A stretch of DNA of 64,000 nt. It comes from Anaeramoeba flamelloides. Lineage: Eukaryota > Metamonada > Anaeramoebidae. This document shows, piece after piece, positions 43,210-56,163 of the stretch (positions are counted from its first letter, which is position 1; every line of letters begins with the position of its first letter). The notes beneath the pieces are model-generated. The model was not told where the DNA came from. It did not search any database and was given only the letters and a program-made list of their open reading frames with translations. The stretch spans positions 6,221,001-6,285,000 of the forward strand of contig JANTQA010000036.1 in assembly GCA_027625915.1 (NCBI GenBank), read 5' to 3'. The position numbers were made by a program, and so were the translations under genes.

Positions 43210-43970
43210 TGCCAACAAGAATTTTTTGTTTGGATAAAAGAAAGAAGAAATAAAAAAAATAAAAAATAAAAATAAGAGAAAAAAAAAAAGAAAGATAGAA
43301 AAAATGAATCCTTTAAATAAAATTGCACATCACTTGTGAATTGGTATTAACTAAATCAAGGTTGTTAAATAATAGACCAGAAACTTTGATCGAATATTAA
43401 TTAATCACAGATTTGTGATTTCGTAAAAAATGTTACAAAATTTTTTTTTCTACGAAAAAAGATTTAGTCCATCTAGCTTCGAGAATTTAAGGTTATTGAA
43501 AGAAAATTACATAATAGTCAAACGTTTAAGAGATATTTATAAAATGTACTTTTGAGGAACTTAAATATTTATTTTCAATCACTTGTACAGAAGCTATTCT
43601 TTCCTTTGATTGAATTACTTTTTTCTTTTTACTTTGTGTTTATGTTCCTTTTCGAAAAATATTAATTTTTTTGGATAGTTAAAATTTTATATGCTATTAA
43701 AATACTCTTTTAGATTTGTTAAACAAGTACTCCATAATAACAAGTGTTCTTTTTTCACCAAAATTTTATCATTTAAAGATCGTAGAAATAATAAAATAAA
43801 CAATATGTTTTTAGATGTTGATTTTTTGATAAGGTTCGTACAACATAAAAAAGAAATTTAGAAATAAAACAATAGAATTTCTCAAATTTCTTCTGTTAAA
43901 AAATGGATTCAATTTGTGATTAAATTTTAACTGTCAAAAACAAAAAATTTAATTATAAATACTGCTAAAT

Positions 43971-44195
43971 TCCAATAAATATCTGAAAATTTTCACCTCC
44001 TTTTCCATTTTATATATTTTTTTTACACAAGCTTTGAAGAAAGCATTTTATTCTTTTAAATGTAAAAAAACTTTGTTAAGTTGGTTGTGCTTCAAAAGGT
44101 TGTTTCTCTTAAGTTGTTTTAAAAGCTGAGATGATGAGATTACAAAATGGGAAAATGAAATAAAAATTTTATTCAATATATTTGCATTTATCAGA
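43971..44195 (+). repeat. R9 repeat, copy a, with peptide relic
   Basis: Contains a frame reading NKYLKIFTSFSILYIFFTQA then LKKAFYSFKCKK, and a 3' tail (TTGGTTGTGCTTCAAAAGGT ... GAGATTACAAAATGG ... TTTATCAG) shared with the other R9 copies. All copies have the same orientation. Confidence 0.5.
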
Positions 44196-45597
44196 AATGA
44201 AAATTTCGAAATATTTTAAGGTACTATTAAACCAAAAAAAATATTTAAGCAAATTTAATGGCAAATTCAAAAAAAAATTACCTCATATTGAAATTGAAAA
44301 ATGAAGTTAAAAATCTGATTACTAAAAGAGTAAACTTACTTTTAATGCTATTTTCGGAAATGAATTATTGTTATCAAAAGTTTTTAATATTTTTTTTTAA
44401 AGTTCAAAATTCAACATATTTCTGAATTATTTTAAAAAAAATTATTTTCTTAGAAAAAAGATTAAAATTTTAATCTATGTAAAAGAAGTTTACAAAATTA
44501 CACCTTAAAGATGAAACCACTATGTTCTAAAATAAAGCAGTTTAAAAAATATACTTGATTTGTAAAAAAATTACAATAATTATTTTAAACTTGAAAAAAA
44601 TATGATTTATTGATTCAAAGAACAGTTCAAATTAATTTTTTCTCTTTATTGAATAAAAAAATCTGAGAAAAAGAACCAAAAAATTAAATAAAAAATTCTC
44701 CCAAAAAACTTTTTCAAAACCTGGAAAATTCAACTTATCATCTAAAGAAATACCCTTTAATTTGATTATTTATTATCAATAATTAAAGACCAAATCTGAA
44801 TTTTTTCAGTGGGTTATTAACAACACAAGATTAAACGTATCAATAGAATTTACAATTATTTTGAATTTTTTTAAAGATTTTCCATCAAATAAAAGAAATT
44901 TAAATAAATAAATCTAATAATAAAAAAATAATAGATATTATCAAATAACTGATTTTAAGACAAATAGTTCCTTGTTTATGTTCAAGATATTTGATAAAGA
45001 ATATTGTCTAAACTCTTAAATTTCAAGAAATTAATTAAAAATTTTGTGAATAAAATAATTGAAGGTCAATTTTTTTCAGTTCTTCTTGTGATTCAATATT
45101 TAAATTATTTTAATTGTTTATTTATAATAAGATGAAATTTGAAATTTTATTTATAAATGTAAAATACCAAAAAATACTAAAAATGAGATTTCTTCAAAAT
45201 AAAAAGGATTTTGCAAATTTTTTTGATTCTAATTTGATCCAAAAATCCTCAAAAAAAGTAATCAAGATCTTTTTTACTAAAAATTTCATTGGGACAATAT
45301 ATTCTTCACAAATTGTTTACTCATTTCTCTAAAGTTGAAAAATGAAGTTGAGTATCGGGTTTAATGGTATTCTTTTGTAATTAATTACTCTATTGCCTTT
45401 CGGAAAAATAATAAATAAGAGTTACTAGTCCCTTAAAAAAATTTTTTTTTCACATTTAAATTTTAAAAGAAACTAGAAATCATGAATCGGATCTGTAGAA
45501 TTGTAACATATTACGAATCGTTGTCTACTGATCTCCTTTTTTATCCACTCCAAGATTTACAGATTAATAAAAACAATATATTCATTTTTGATTGGAA

Positions 45598-45720
45598 AAT
45601 AATGATAAATTCAAATAAATATCAGAAAATTTTCACTTCATTTTCCATTTTCCATATTTTTTTTATACAAGCTTTGAACAAAGAATTTTATTCTTTTAAG
45701 GGGGTAAGTACATTTTTCAT
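45598..45720 (+). repeat. R9 repeat, copy b (peptide part only)
   Basis: Frame reads NSNKYQKIFTSFSIFHIFFI then QALNKEFYSFKG, matching copies a and d. It lies within an 81-codon open frame that starts with ATG at 45482. The shared 3' tail is missing. Confidence 0.45.
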
Positions 45721-46904
45721 TTTTTGAGCGCTACCATTTATGTGAAACTGAATTCTTCAAATCATTTCTTTAGCAAAATACATTGATTTTTTGATAAATA
45801 TTAAAGTGGGATATATCCTAGTATAATATATTTTCATACCAATAAAAAAACGCAAATCAAAAAAATGAAAAAATTGATCAAAAAAAAATAAATTAAAATC
45901 ATTTATTACTTGATCTTATCTATAACATTTTACACAATTACTTATTCTTTCCTTGGTTTTATTTTTAATTCTTCAGGAAAATAATTTTGTTTGGAAAATT
46001 TTTAATAAGCAAATTACTGTTTATTTCGAAAGAATTTCCAAAATGAATTTAAAAATCCTATTTTCATTTATGTCATCTAATTCTAGTTTTAGTTCAGAAA
46101 ATCAGAGATTTTTATAATTCTTCTTTGAGAGTGAGGATTTATTGGACAAATTCGTTTGATTTTATAATTATTTATTTTCCATAAAAATGAGTTCTCAAAA
46201 AAAATTCTGAATCTGATTGAAATTTATTATTGAATTTTTCAATTATTTTGATTTGAATCTTTTGTAACCGTTTTTTGATTCGAAAAATTCAACCCCTTTA
46301 TTATAATTTTTGAAATAGTACTCTTTGTTTTGGCTTTGTTTGATAAAAATATTTAAAAAAGAATTTTAAAAGCAAAATTGTAACAAAAAGTTTGTAAAAT
46401 AATAATAAATAGTAATGGACAGAAATTCAAGGAAAAAAATAGTTTGTATTCATAAAAACTAAGAAGTTAAAGAAAACCAATCTTCGAAAATAGGCTTTTA
46501 TCGATTTTTTTTTTTTTCATTCTTGAATTCAACAAATTTATTTGGAATGCAGATCTTTCGTGTTTGGTCTTCTAAAAGAAAATATTTGTTTCAAATGCAC
46601 ACCTTTTCGAGTCTATTTTTTTGGTTTACTGTTTGATTAATTTCAATCGTTCGTATAAACACATCTCTAGATCCAAAACCTTATTTAATAAAACCTAAAA
46701 TTGGATAAAAAAAATTTTCAAAAAATTTAAAAAATTAAGATTCAACTCTGAATTACTTTGGGTTCTTTTCACGAATAGACTAGTGAATGGTGTTTTGATT
46801 TCAAAGTTTCAATATCTTATGGCACTCAAAAAATATTTTTCAGTAATGTTAACACAATTAAAATTTTTCAAAATGGGAAAATGTACTTACTTCCTTAAAT
46901 GATA

Positions 46905-47035
46905 AAAAACTTTTTTAAATTGGTTGTGTTTCAAAAGGTTCTTTCTCTTGAGTTGTTATAAAAAGTTGAGATATGAAATTACAAAAGACGAAATTGAACT
47001 AAAAATTTTATTAAATATATTTGAATTTATCAGTA
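46905..47035 (+). repeat. R9 repeat, copy c (tail part only)
   Basis: AAATTGGTTGTGTTTCAAAA, GGTTCTTTCTCTTGAGTTGT and GAATTTATCAGTATC match the tail of copies a, d and e. The peptide part is absent. Confidence 0.45.
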
Positions 47036-47845
47036 TCAAAAATAGAAAACTTTTATCAATGTTTTCTTCTTTTCTTCGAAAAATAAAGATATTTTCAAAA
47101 TAAAAACTTCAAAAACTTGAATAATAATAAAAGTTAAACCCTTCAAGTTAATTCCTCATGAATATGAAAATTAAGGTAACAAAAAATATTTACAAACAAT
47201 TAATTCCCCACAATGTTTTCAGGAATAATTCTTGAATCAAAAATTGATTAATTTAAAAATTTGAAGTCTAGAATTCTGTTTTCATTCTAAAACCAAATTA
47301 AATTTTTTAATTTTGTATAAAGCAAATAAAAAAGAAGCGAAAAAATATTTTAAAAATTGACATTTTAAAAATCATTTTACTTTTCAAAATTAGAAAATAT
47401 TTTTTTTTTGCAATTTGCCATTTTTCAAGATATTCAACTATAAAACTTCTTAATGCTTTGTTGTCACTGTAAATAGTGTAGGTAAGATGTTATTTGGTTA
47501 AAGATAAATTTAGTTGATTGGTTAAAGTCCTTTTTAACTATTTTGTTTTCAGAGATGAAAAAGATAGGATTTTTTTTTTAAATTCTGAAAAATAATTCTG
47601 AATTATTTGTTCTTCATAATAATAAAGTTATAATATTTGTTCAAACTAACCATAAATGAACTCACTAATCAAGAATAACAAAATAAAAAAATAATTTGGA
47701 AAAAGTTTTGTATTAGAAAAAAAACAAAAATTCTTCCAATATATCTTTATCACTGATTCAAAAACAGTCAAATTCCTTTTTCTAAACAATTGAAATTTTC
47801 AAAAAATCAATTTATTTTTTAACAAAAAAATATTTTGATTGTTTT

Positions 47846-50800
47846 ATGGAATATTTATTCACATTAAATCCACAAACACTACTTTCTGTCAAAGAAAAGG
47901 GAACACTCACATTTAGTATTCTTGAAGATCAATTACTTTCGAACCATCAGCAAATTGAAGATGTGAAAATTAAACAACAAATCAGCAAAAAAAATAAAAA
48001 AATAAATGGCATCAGGAACAAACTTTCGAACAAACTCAGAGAGATCCGCAAAAACTCCAAACAGCTATTTGAGTTGAATAAAGAAAATCAAGAAATACTT
48101 CAAAAACAGTTTGAAGTTGATAAATTAATGGGTGATCAGAGCAACAGCCAAAACAAAGAGAACCAAAATATCAATTCAAGCAACGGAGGCATCACAAACC
48201 CCAAAAACATGGAAAAAATTCAGAAAATTCAAAACAAGATTGAAAAGACGAAACAAATGATCGAAGAGCTGCAAAACCAACAAAACGATCAATTAAACGA
48301 AAAGAAATTTAGACGTTTGCAACACCAGCTCGGACGAGGGGTCAAAAAGAACAATTTAGTTCGGCTATATCTTTCTGAAAAAGAAAAGGAAAATTTTGAT
48401 CTCAAGGAACAACTTGAAGAAATGAGTTTGGAAAGCACCGAAAAAAAAAAGGAACTTACTAAAAAACTGAAAAAGGAAAATATTTCCAAATTGGAAGTAC
48501 AAGTCAAAAGGAAAAAGTTTGAAATAAAACAGCTGTCGAAAATGTGTGAAAGTTATTCAAACGTTTCTATTCAAGAGCGCTTGTATAAGTTTAGGCTACA
48601 ATTGAAATCAAAGGATGAAGAGACCAAAGAATTATTGTTACAATTAAAAAAACTTAAAGACGCTATTAAGTCAAACAACGAGGACGGTATAATGACCCTT
48701 TCAGATTCAGACTCTGGTGTAAATAATTTCTTTTTTTTCTGTTTTTATTTTGTTTTTTTTTTGGCAAATCAAAATTTCCTTGTCTTTTTGTTTTGATCAC
48801 AAACCATCAAGCTCTTTTTTGTTTTTTTTTTTAACACATGAAAAACAAAATTTGTTGGTGTCACATTTCAAGAAAAAAAAAATACCTTTTGGTTTGATAA
48901 TATTTGCTCATGTGATTTTCCTCAACAAAAAGAACTTTTAATTTTTTTTATGATATTGATATGAGAAAGGAAAACGATTGAAATCTGATGAAATAAACCA
49001 CAATGGATTTTTTGGTGTATACTTTGCTCCTGTTAAATAGTTTGTTCTGGAAATACCTTCAAAACCAAATTCAGCTTGAAGGGAATTTTTGACCAATTAT
49101 TTTACTTTAAGGTTTTCAGTAATTTTAAATCAAAACCAAGGATCAGGTTTTGAATGTATTGAAAAGGGCCAATTATCAAAAAAAGAAAAACACCAAATTT
49201 GCAGAAGTGGTAAAAGGAACATCTTCAAAAAATTATTTTCTTCGAAAAAAACTCTATTCTGATAAATTCAAAAAATATCTGTCAATTTTTACTTCGTTTT
49301 CCATTTTTACAAATTTTTTTACACAAGCTTTGAAAAAAGCATTTTATTGGTTTAAGTGTTTATAAAATTTTGAAAATTTAATTTCCCCACAAATGATTCT
49401 TTCTCTTGTTTTTGTTTTAAAAGTTACCTTAATTGAGATTACAATAATGGAAATTGAACTATAAATTTTATTAAATTTATTTGAATTTATCAGTAATTAA
49501 GACGATCATATTTACCTTTGTGTGTAAAAGAGAGGAGTTTGAAGTGAGTAAACCTGCAACGTTTAATTCAAAGAATGTCGAGAATAGACACTATCATTAA
49601 AAGCAATTGAATCTTTATTTACTTTTCTAAAATAATAGTATCAGGGTTCGTCATAAATAAGGTATTTCCAAAAAAGTGTGGCATTTTTTTAAACATTTCA
49701 TAAAAAAAAACATAGTTGTTAGTGGATGTATTTGTCAATTGGCAATATCAAATTAATTTGAAATTTGAATACTGATCGAATCAACGACTAAGGTTTTTAT
49801 TTCAAAATAGGTTCATTGAAATAGTTCCAAAAAATAAAAAAAAAAAAAAAAACAATTTTTTTGTGAAAACAATATACGACCAATTACTATAAAAAACTGG
49901 AAATATAAAAACGGCAGAGACTATTTTTTAAACAACCTAATATATTTATATGTTTTCAATTCTATTTGAAAATTTGTTGAGATTATAAAAGTTAGAAAAA
50001 AATTTTATTCAATGAAAAAGAAAATAATAAACACCAATTTTCACACCGAAAAAAATATTAGATACAATCTAGATCAGAGAATTTAATATCTTTTATTTGT
50101 GTAATAACAATTCTAAGAAAAAATTGAATTAATACCAATAACCGATAAATATTTTTTAATGATTTTGTATATTTAAATATTTTTTTAAAGCTTTGGCTTA
50201 ATAAATCTATTTTAAAATAAATTTGCCCTACTTTCTTGAAAATAGCTTAAAAAAAATCACAGAAAGAAATAAGAAAGAAGAGAGGGGGAAAGCTACCAAA
50301 ATGTAGTAAAGTTGTACAAAATGTGGGTTTACGAATTTCATCTATTTTTTGAATAATCAAGACAATATTTTAGACAAAAAAATAAGAAAAATTGTGTTTA
50401 CAATTAATATTTCTTATTCTTCGGAAATAAAAATAAATAAAAAATTCTAAATTTCAGACTTATAATGGATTAGAATCACCATGGAGAAGCCTAAAATTAA
50501 AGTATGTTACAAACGAAGTGAAATCGTATTAGTTCTCCAAGGTTCAGATCTCTCTAAAAATTCAATTAGTAAAAAAGTAATAAAAAGTTGATCCATATAA
50601 ATTATAAAATGATCCTTGCCTTTTTTGGTAAAACAAGCGCAATAATTTTTGAAAAAAAATTAATGTATCTCGGGAATAATTTATAGGTTAAGTTCTCAAT
50701 CTAAAGGCTTCAAATTTGAAAAATATCTGTCGTTATTTGAACGAAGTTGAGATAATAAGCAATATATTTTTCTTGAGAGGGTGATATCTATATCACCCAG

Positions 50801-53800
50801 AAAGAACAATATTTTACTTGTTGTAGAAACAATGAGTCAAATTGCGTGAGATATTATTTGTTGAAATAAACTAAAATTCAAAATTTTCCACACAGCTAAA
50901 GCGTTCCAAACAATCACAATAATACAATTTCATTGAAATTGGAGATAATTTTGATTTTTTTAAAATTTGAAAATCATTTTTTCATCTTTTAGTTTTTTTT
51001 GTCTTCATTTCATTGTTTGAATTACGTAATTTGTTTCGTTGGATCAAAATTTTTATGAACAATTGATATTATGGTTAAAGTCAAGTTGTTCAAAAATAGA
51101 AGAACTCAAACAAAATTAGTTGGTAGTATCTAACCTTTGATCAATCAATAATCCTAATAGAATTTAAACAAATTTACTAATGTATTTTTTTGTTTTGCTC
51201 TCTCCAAAATTTTTAACACACCCTTGATTTATTTGTATTGATAATTATTTATTTATTGTTGTGTGAGTATTGTAATTTATCAAGAAGTGTTAACATTTCA
51301 ATTAGTGAATGGTTCTAATTTGGTAAATCTTCTTGAATTGATTATATAAGTTTTTTTCTTCACAAATTGAATTTTGGTGTGTTAAAAATTTTGAATTGGG
51401 GTTTAGTTAGGATCTTCTCGAAAAAAAATAAAACCACAAAAAATAAAAAAAAATTCTTTGTAGTTTTTCATTCTTTTAGGATCTTTAAAGAAAGACCAAT
51501 TTTTGTATTCTTGAAAACTTTTTTAAAATAAGAGACTCTCAACCAAAAAAAGTAATTGTTTCTAAATATCAACCTTTTTAAAAAGTTATTCTCTTCATCC
51601 CTTTTAAATTCTCAAAAATTCTGACACTATCCAAGAACGTCACCTTAGGTATTCTATTTTTTTTGAATAAAAAAACATAACTGGTTAATTAATATCTAGT
51701 GAAAATTCAGATTTCTTCTATTCCCCTGTCTCTTTCTTTTTTGATATTAAGACACCATTTCCAAAAACTCAACTAGTTATTTCACAAATAAAACAAAAAA
51801 AGAGAAAAATTCAATAATATTCATAATCAGTAGATTAGTATAAAATAAAGATCTTTTTTCTCGAAATAACCAATATAAATAAGTCTAAAAAAAAGGTTAT
51901 TTTTTATCATTTTTTTTTTTCGCTTAGGTTTCAAAAAAATAATAACTGTGTTTATTGTTTTGATTTGGAAACAATCTTCTTGTTATAATCTGAGTTTGGC
52001 CTGGAAGAACGAAAAAAATGAGATTGTTCGAAGTGACATAAGATGATATTAATCGTCGTTCTTCGAACTCCTCAATATCATCTTAGCACCAGAACAATCT
52101 CATTATTTTGAGTCTGGAAGGAGAACCAAAACGAAGAATTATAAAAGGTGATTGTTGAACAAATAAAACAATATGAGATGCTATTTATTTTTTAACTCGG
52201 GATCTAACTCGTCAAAACAACAAACAAACAAATAAATTTAACCGAAATAAGTAATTTGTTATTTTTGATGGTACTTTGAAGAACCTACTCTTCAAAGGAT
52301 CTCATTCTCTCAATGTATTTAGTGAAATCATTGAAGTTAAATTTTGAATTTTCATCGTCGGTGACAAAACTTGGTTTAAATTTTCTAGAGATAAACTAGA
52401 TCGTTCATCCATTCAATAGATCTATCTCCGCTTTTATTTTCCGTTTGTCAGCCAATTCTCGAAAACGATCAAACTTAAAAATCTTCATGCTTCTCTTGGT
52501 GTTCTTGACTATGAAGTATTTTGAACAGTACTTAAAAATTTCTTAACTTGACAGAGTAAAAAAAAATGTTTTTTTTTTTTTTTTTTTTTCCATAAATGAT
52601 CATTTATTTTTTTCCCCTTTCCAAAAAACCTCTTATAAATGGTCTCTTCTCTCCTTTTTTCGAAGAAAAAAGAGAACAAAAAAAATTTTTTTTTTTAAAA
52701 TTGATATTGCTTTTTTTTGCAAAAGAGAAAAAAACAAAGTTTGTAAATAGACATTATTTTCAATAAAGAAATGGAATTTATTCTTTTTCCAAACTTTCCC
52801 CAAATGATCAAGCACTTTTTTTTTAGTTTTTATTGAACAAGTATTTTGGTTCCTTTGACCAAAATATGTGTTCAACGGGTTTTAAATTGAGACATTGGCA
52901 AATCTCAGTGTTATCAATTAAATAACATCGTAAATAAAAATTTTCAAAGAACTGTTAAATAACTTTAAATATCAGACTTAAAGACAAAATTATTAGTAAA
53001 ATACGTCTTAATTCACTTTGTTAGAATTGGAAATAAGAAGATCAGAAAAGTCCCAAACTTTGCCTAATAATACAATGAATTCCCAAAATCTTTCCACAAC
53101 AACTACAATACTATCCTAAACTTTTAAGTGTTCTAATCTCTTTCTTATCTGTAGTTATCTAAAATTATTGACTTAATTTTTCTCAAAGAAAAAGTTTATG
53201 TTTAAAAAAAAATAAATAGCTCTTTTATATTGGTAAAGTTGAAGATGAACTTTTCTCCTCAGATTAAAAGAAATTAATTTATATAAAATAAACTATTTTT
53301 TTTTTTTTTTTTTCCGACTTTTCCTTAATATTGAAAAATTATTCGCAAAATGAGATTCCTTTTAATTTTTTCTATTTTTTAAAGTTTGAATTTATTATAT
53401 TTCTTTATAAAAATTTAACAAAAAAAAAAAAAAACTTTTTCTGATACGCTATAATTTTACTCAGTAATAATAATATCTGAGATTTAAATATAAAAAAAAA
53501 AAAAAATTCATTCCACAAGCAGATTTGACCAAAATTCTTTTAATTTAGATTTCAAATAAAAATAAAAAGAAACAATATAAAAATATTATAGAAAGGTACA
53601 AAAATAAAAAAGGTGGTATTGACAAAAACTAATTATAAGCTATTTCCAATAAAGTGGGGCAAATTTATTTTAAAATATATTTATGTAACCAATTCTTCAA
53701 AATAGGATTTAAATATCCAAAATCATTCACCACCATTTATAGATTCTTGATAATAATTCAATTTGTTTCTTAGTATTGTTTTGCAGAAATAAAATATAAT

Positions 53801-56128
53801 AAAATTTATAATCTCGATTTTATCTGATATTTTTTTATGGTGAAAATTGGTGTTTATTATTTTCTTTTTGATCGAAAAAAATATTTTCATAACTTGTATA
53901 ATCTCAACAAAATTTACAATATAATTAAAAACATATAACTGCGTTTTCGTGTTTAAAAAATCATTTCTGTTCCCATTCCATATTTCCGGTTTTTTATTGA
54001 AATTGGTCGTACATTGTTTTAGCCAAAAAAAGATCTATTTTTTTTTTCATTTTTTGGGAATATTTCAACTAACATGCTTTGAATTAAATATATAAGTGGT
54101 TGATTCAATCGGTATAAATATTAAACTTAATTTGGTATTATTGATTAAAGATTACCATCACTAAAAAAGATTATTTTTTATGAAATGTAAAAAAAAATGC
54201 CCCACTTTTTTGGAAATACCTTATTTATTTATTAATATCTATATATTTCATAATTGTTAAATCTTTTAAATTAAATAAAAAATTCAACAATAATAGTTTT
54301 CAGATCTTCCTAGCCAAAGAAAATTTATTCCTTCAAAAAGTAGATTATATAGTGAAGATGAAAGATGGAAAAATAACGATTTAACTGAAATTTCAAGTTG
54401 TTCGGATGAGGAAAAACAACAAAATAATTCGACTTCTTCAAAAAATAATTCTAATCAATTAAAGGATAAGAGTAGCGATTCTATACTAAACTCAAAATCC
54501 GAAGAAAAAATACAGACAAATGAAAATTATGGCAAAGTGAAAGATCATAATGAGGGTGAAAAAAAAGGTGAAAAGGTGAAAGATCAGCAAAATTATAAAG
54601 AAGGGCAACAACAAGATGATGAAGAAAACAAAAACGAAAACGAAAACGAAAACAAAAACAAAAACGAAAATGAAAACGGAAAAGAAAACAAAAACAAAAA
54701 CAAAAACGAAGATGAAGTTGAAGATGAAGATGAAGATGAAGAAAAGAAAAATGAAATGAAAAATGCAAAAAAGAAAGAGATTATTTATGAAATAGAAACA
54801 ATTCAAAAATTATTTACAATTATCTCAGCTGTGGAATATTTTAAAGAATTTTTAATTGAAAGAATGTGCCAAGAAAATTTATTATTTTTTTTGGAAGCCA
54901 AAAAATTTAATAATTTTACTGATTCTACTCGGGTAATTACTCTTCCTTTTTTTATTTTTTATTTTTAAAAAAAAAATAGAAATCATTTTTTTTTATTAAA
55001 ATATTATTTTTCTTCATTTATTTTAATATTTATTTATAATAACCAATGAAAATAAAACAACATAATATAAAATCCAATAAAATTCAATAACTAACCAAAA
55101 TTCAATAAAATCCAAAACAAATGTTCCTGATTTAAACAAAAAAGAAATTTAACCAAATGGCAAAAAAAATATATAATAAATTTATAAAAGAAGGATCGAT
55201 TTTTGAAGTGAATATTGATTATAAATGTAGACAAGCAATTGGAGAGAAAATAAAGCAAAAAGAAATAGAACCAGATATTTTTAGTAAAGCACAAGAAATT
55301 GTATATACTCATATGAACCATAACGAATTTGGACCATTTAAAAAATCGGAACTTTATCAGGATCTTTTAAAACAATTAAAAACAGGTTCAAATTATCTGT
55401 ATGATTCCCGAATTAAAAAATCAACTTTAATATCAAGAAAAAGAAAAACCCAAGTACTAAATAAAGAATATCACTTTCAAGGTAGATCGAGAGCCGCATG
55501 CGTAGTTACACAAGCTCTGATGGAAATAATGATTTCAATTTTATCTTCACATTATTCTATAAGCACAAAACAAATCGAACTTAATTTAATTTCGCAATCT
55601 TTAGCTTTTGGTCGTTTTGTTTCAATGACTTGTGAACTTCAAAGAGTAAATTTATATTTCTTTTTTTTTTTTTTTTTTTTTTTTTATTTTATTCCAATTA
55701 TACTTTTTCCTAAATTATATCACATCTCGATCTCTATTTCTTTATTTGTGTTTATTATTGTGTGGGTGTTTTTGTGTAACACTTTTCTCATAATGTGTCA
55801 TATATATATATATATATATATATTATTAAATTCAATTTTTTCTTTAAATTGTAAAATACTTATTCAAATCAAAACAACATCTTGTAATGATTGTAAATTA
55901 ATATTAATTAGCAATACATGACACAACAAACCAAAAATTAGTAAAAATGAAGTTTGTTTTTGAATATTTATATTTTATATTTTATATAAAGTATGAATAT
56001 TTAAGGTATAAATTTTATTTTAAAATGGGAAAAAAGAAATAATAAAGATTAAATAAGTAATAAAAAAACGAATACAAAAAAAAAAAGATTGACTGATGAA
56101 TTGTGAAAGATTTTTCAATTTTATTTTT

Positions 56129-56163
<35 letters not shown>

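Larger units (their letters stand above)
43210..47845. other. Intergenic region between divergent EDC4 and RGS-DUF547 genes
   Basis: The two genes point away from each other, so both promoters should be in this 4.6 kb. I see three R9 repeat copies (43971-44195, 45598-45720, 46905-47035) and a lone M8-type end at about 45425 (ACTAGTCCC followed by TTAA). The rest is AT-rich with no other gene. Confidence 0.5.

Noticed and set aside
45114-45332. 72-codon frame near the R9 copies
   Set aside because: Lys/Ile/Phe/Asn-rich composition typical of chance frames here; no match to the conserved R9 peptide.
54481-54806. Minus-strand Phe-rich frames opposite RGS exon 2
   Set aside because: Antisense readings of the Asn/Glu/Lys repeat linker; the plus strand continues smoothly into the RGS domain.
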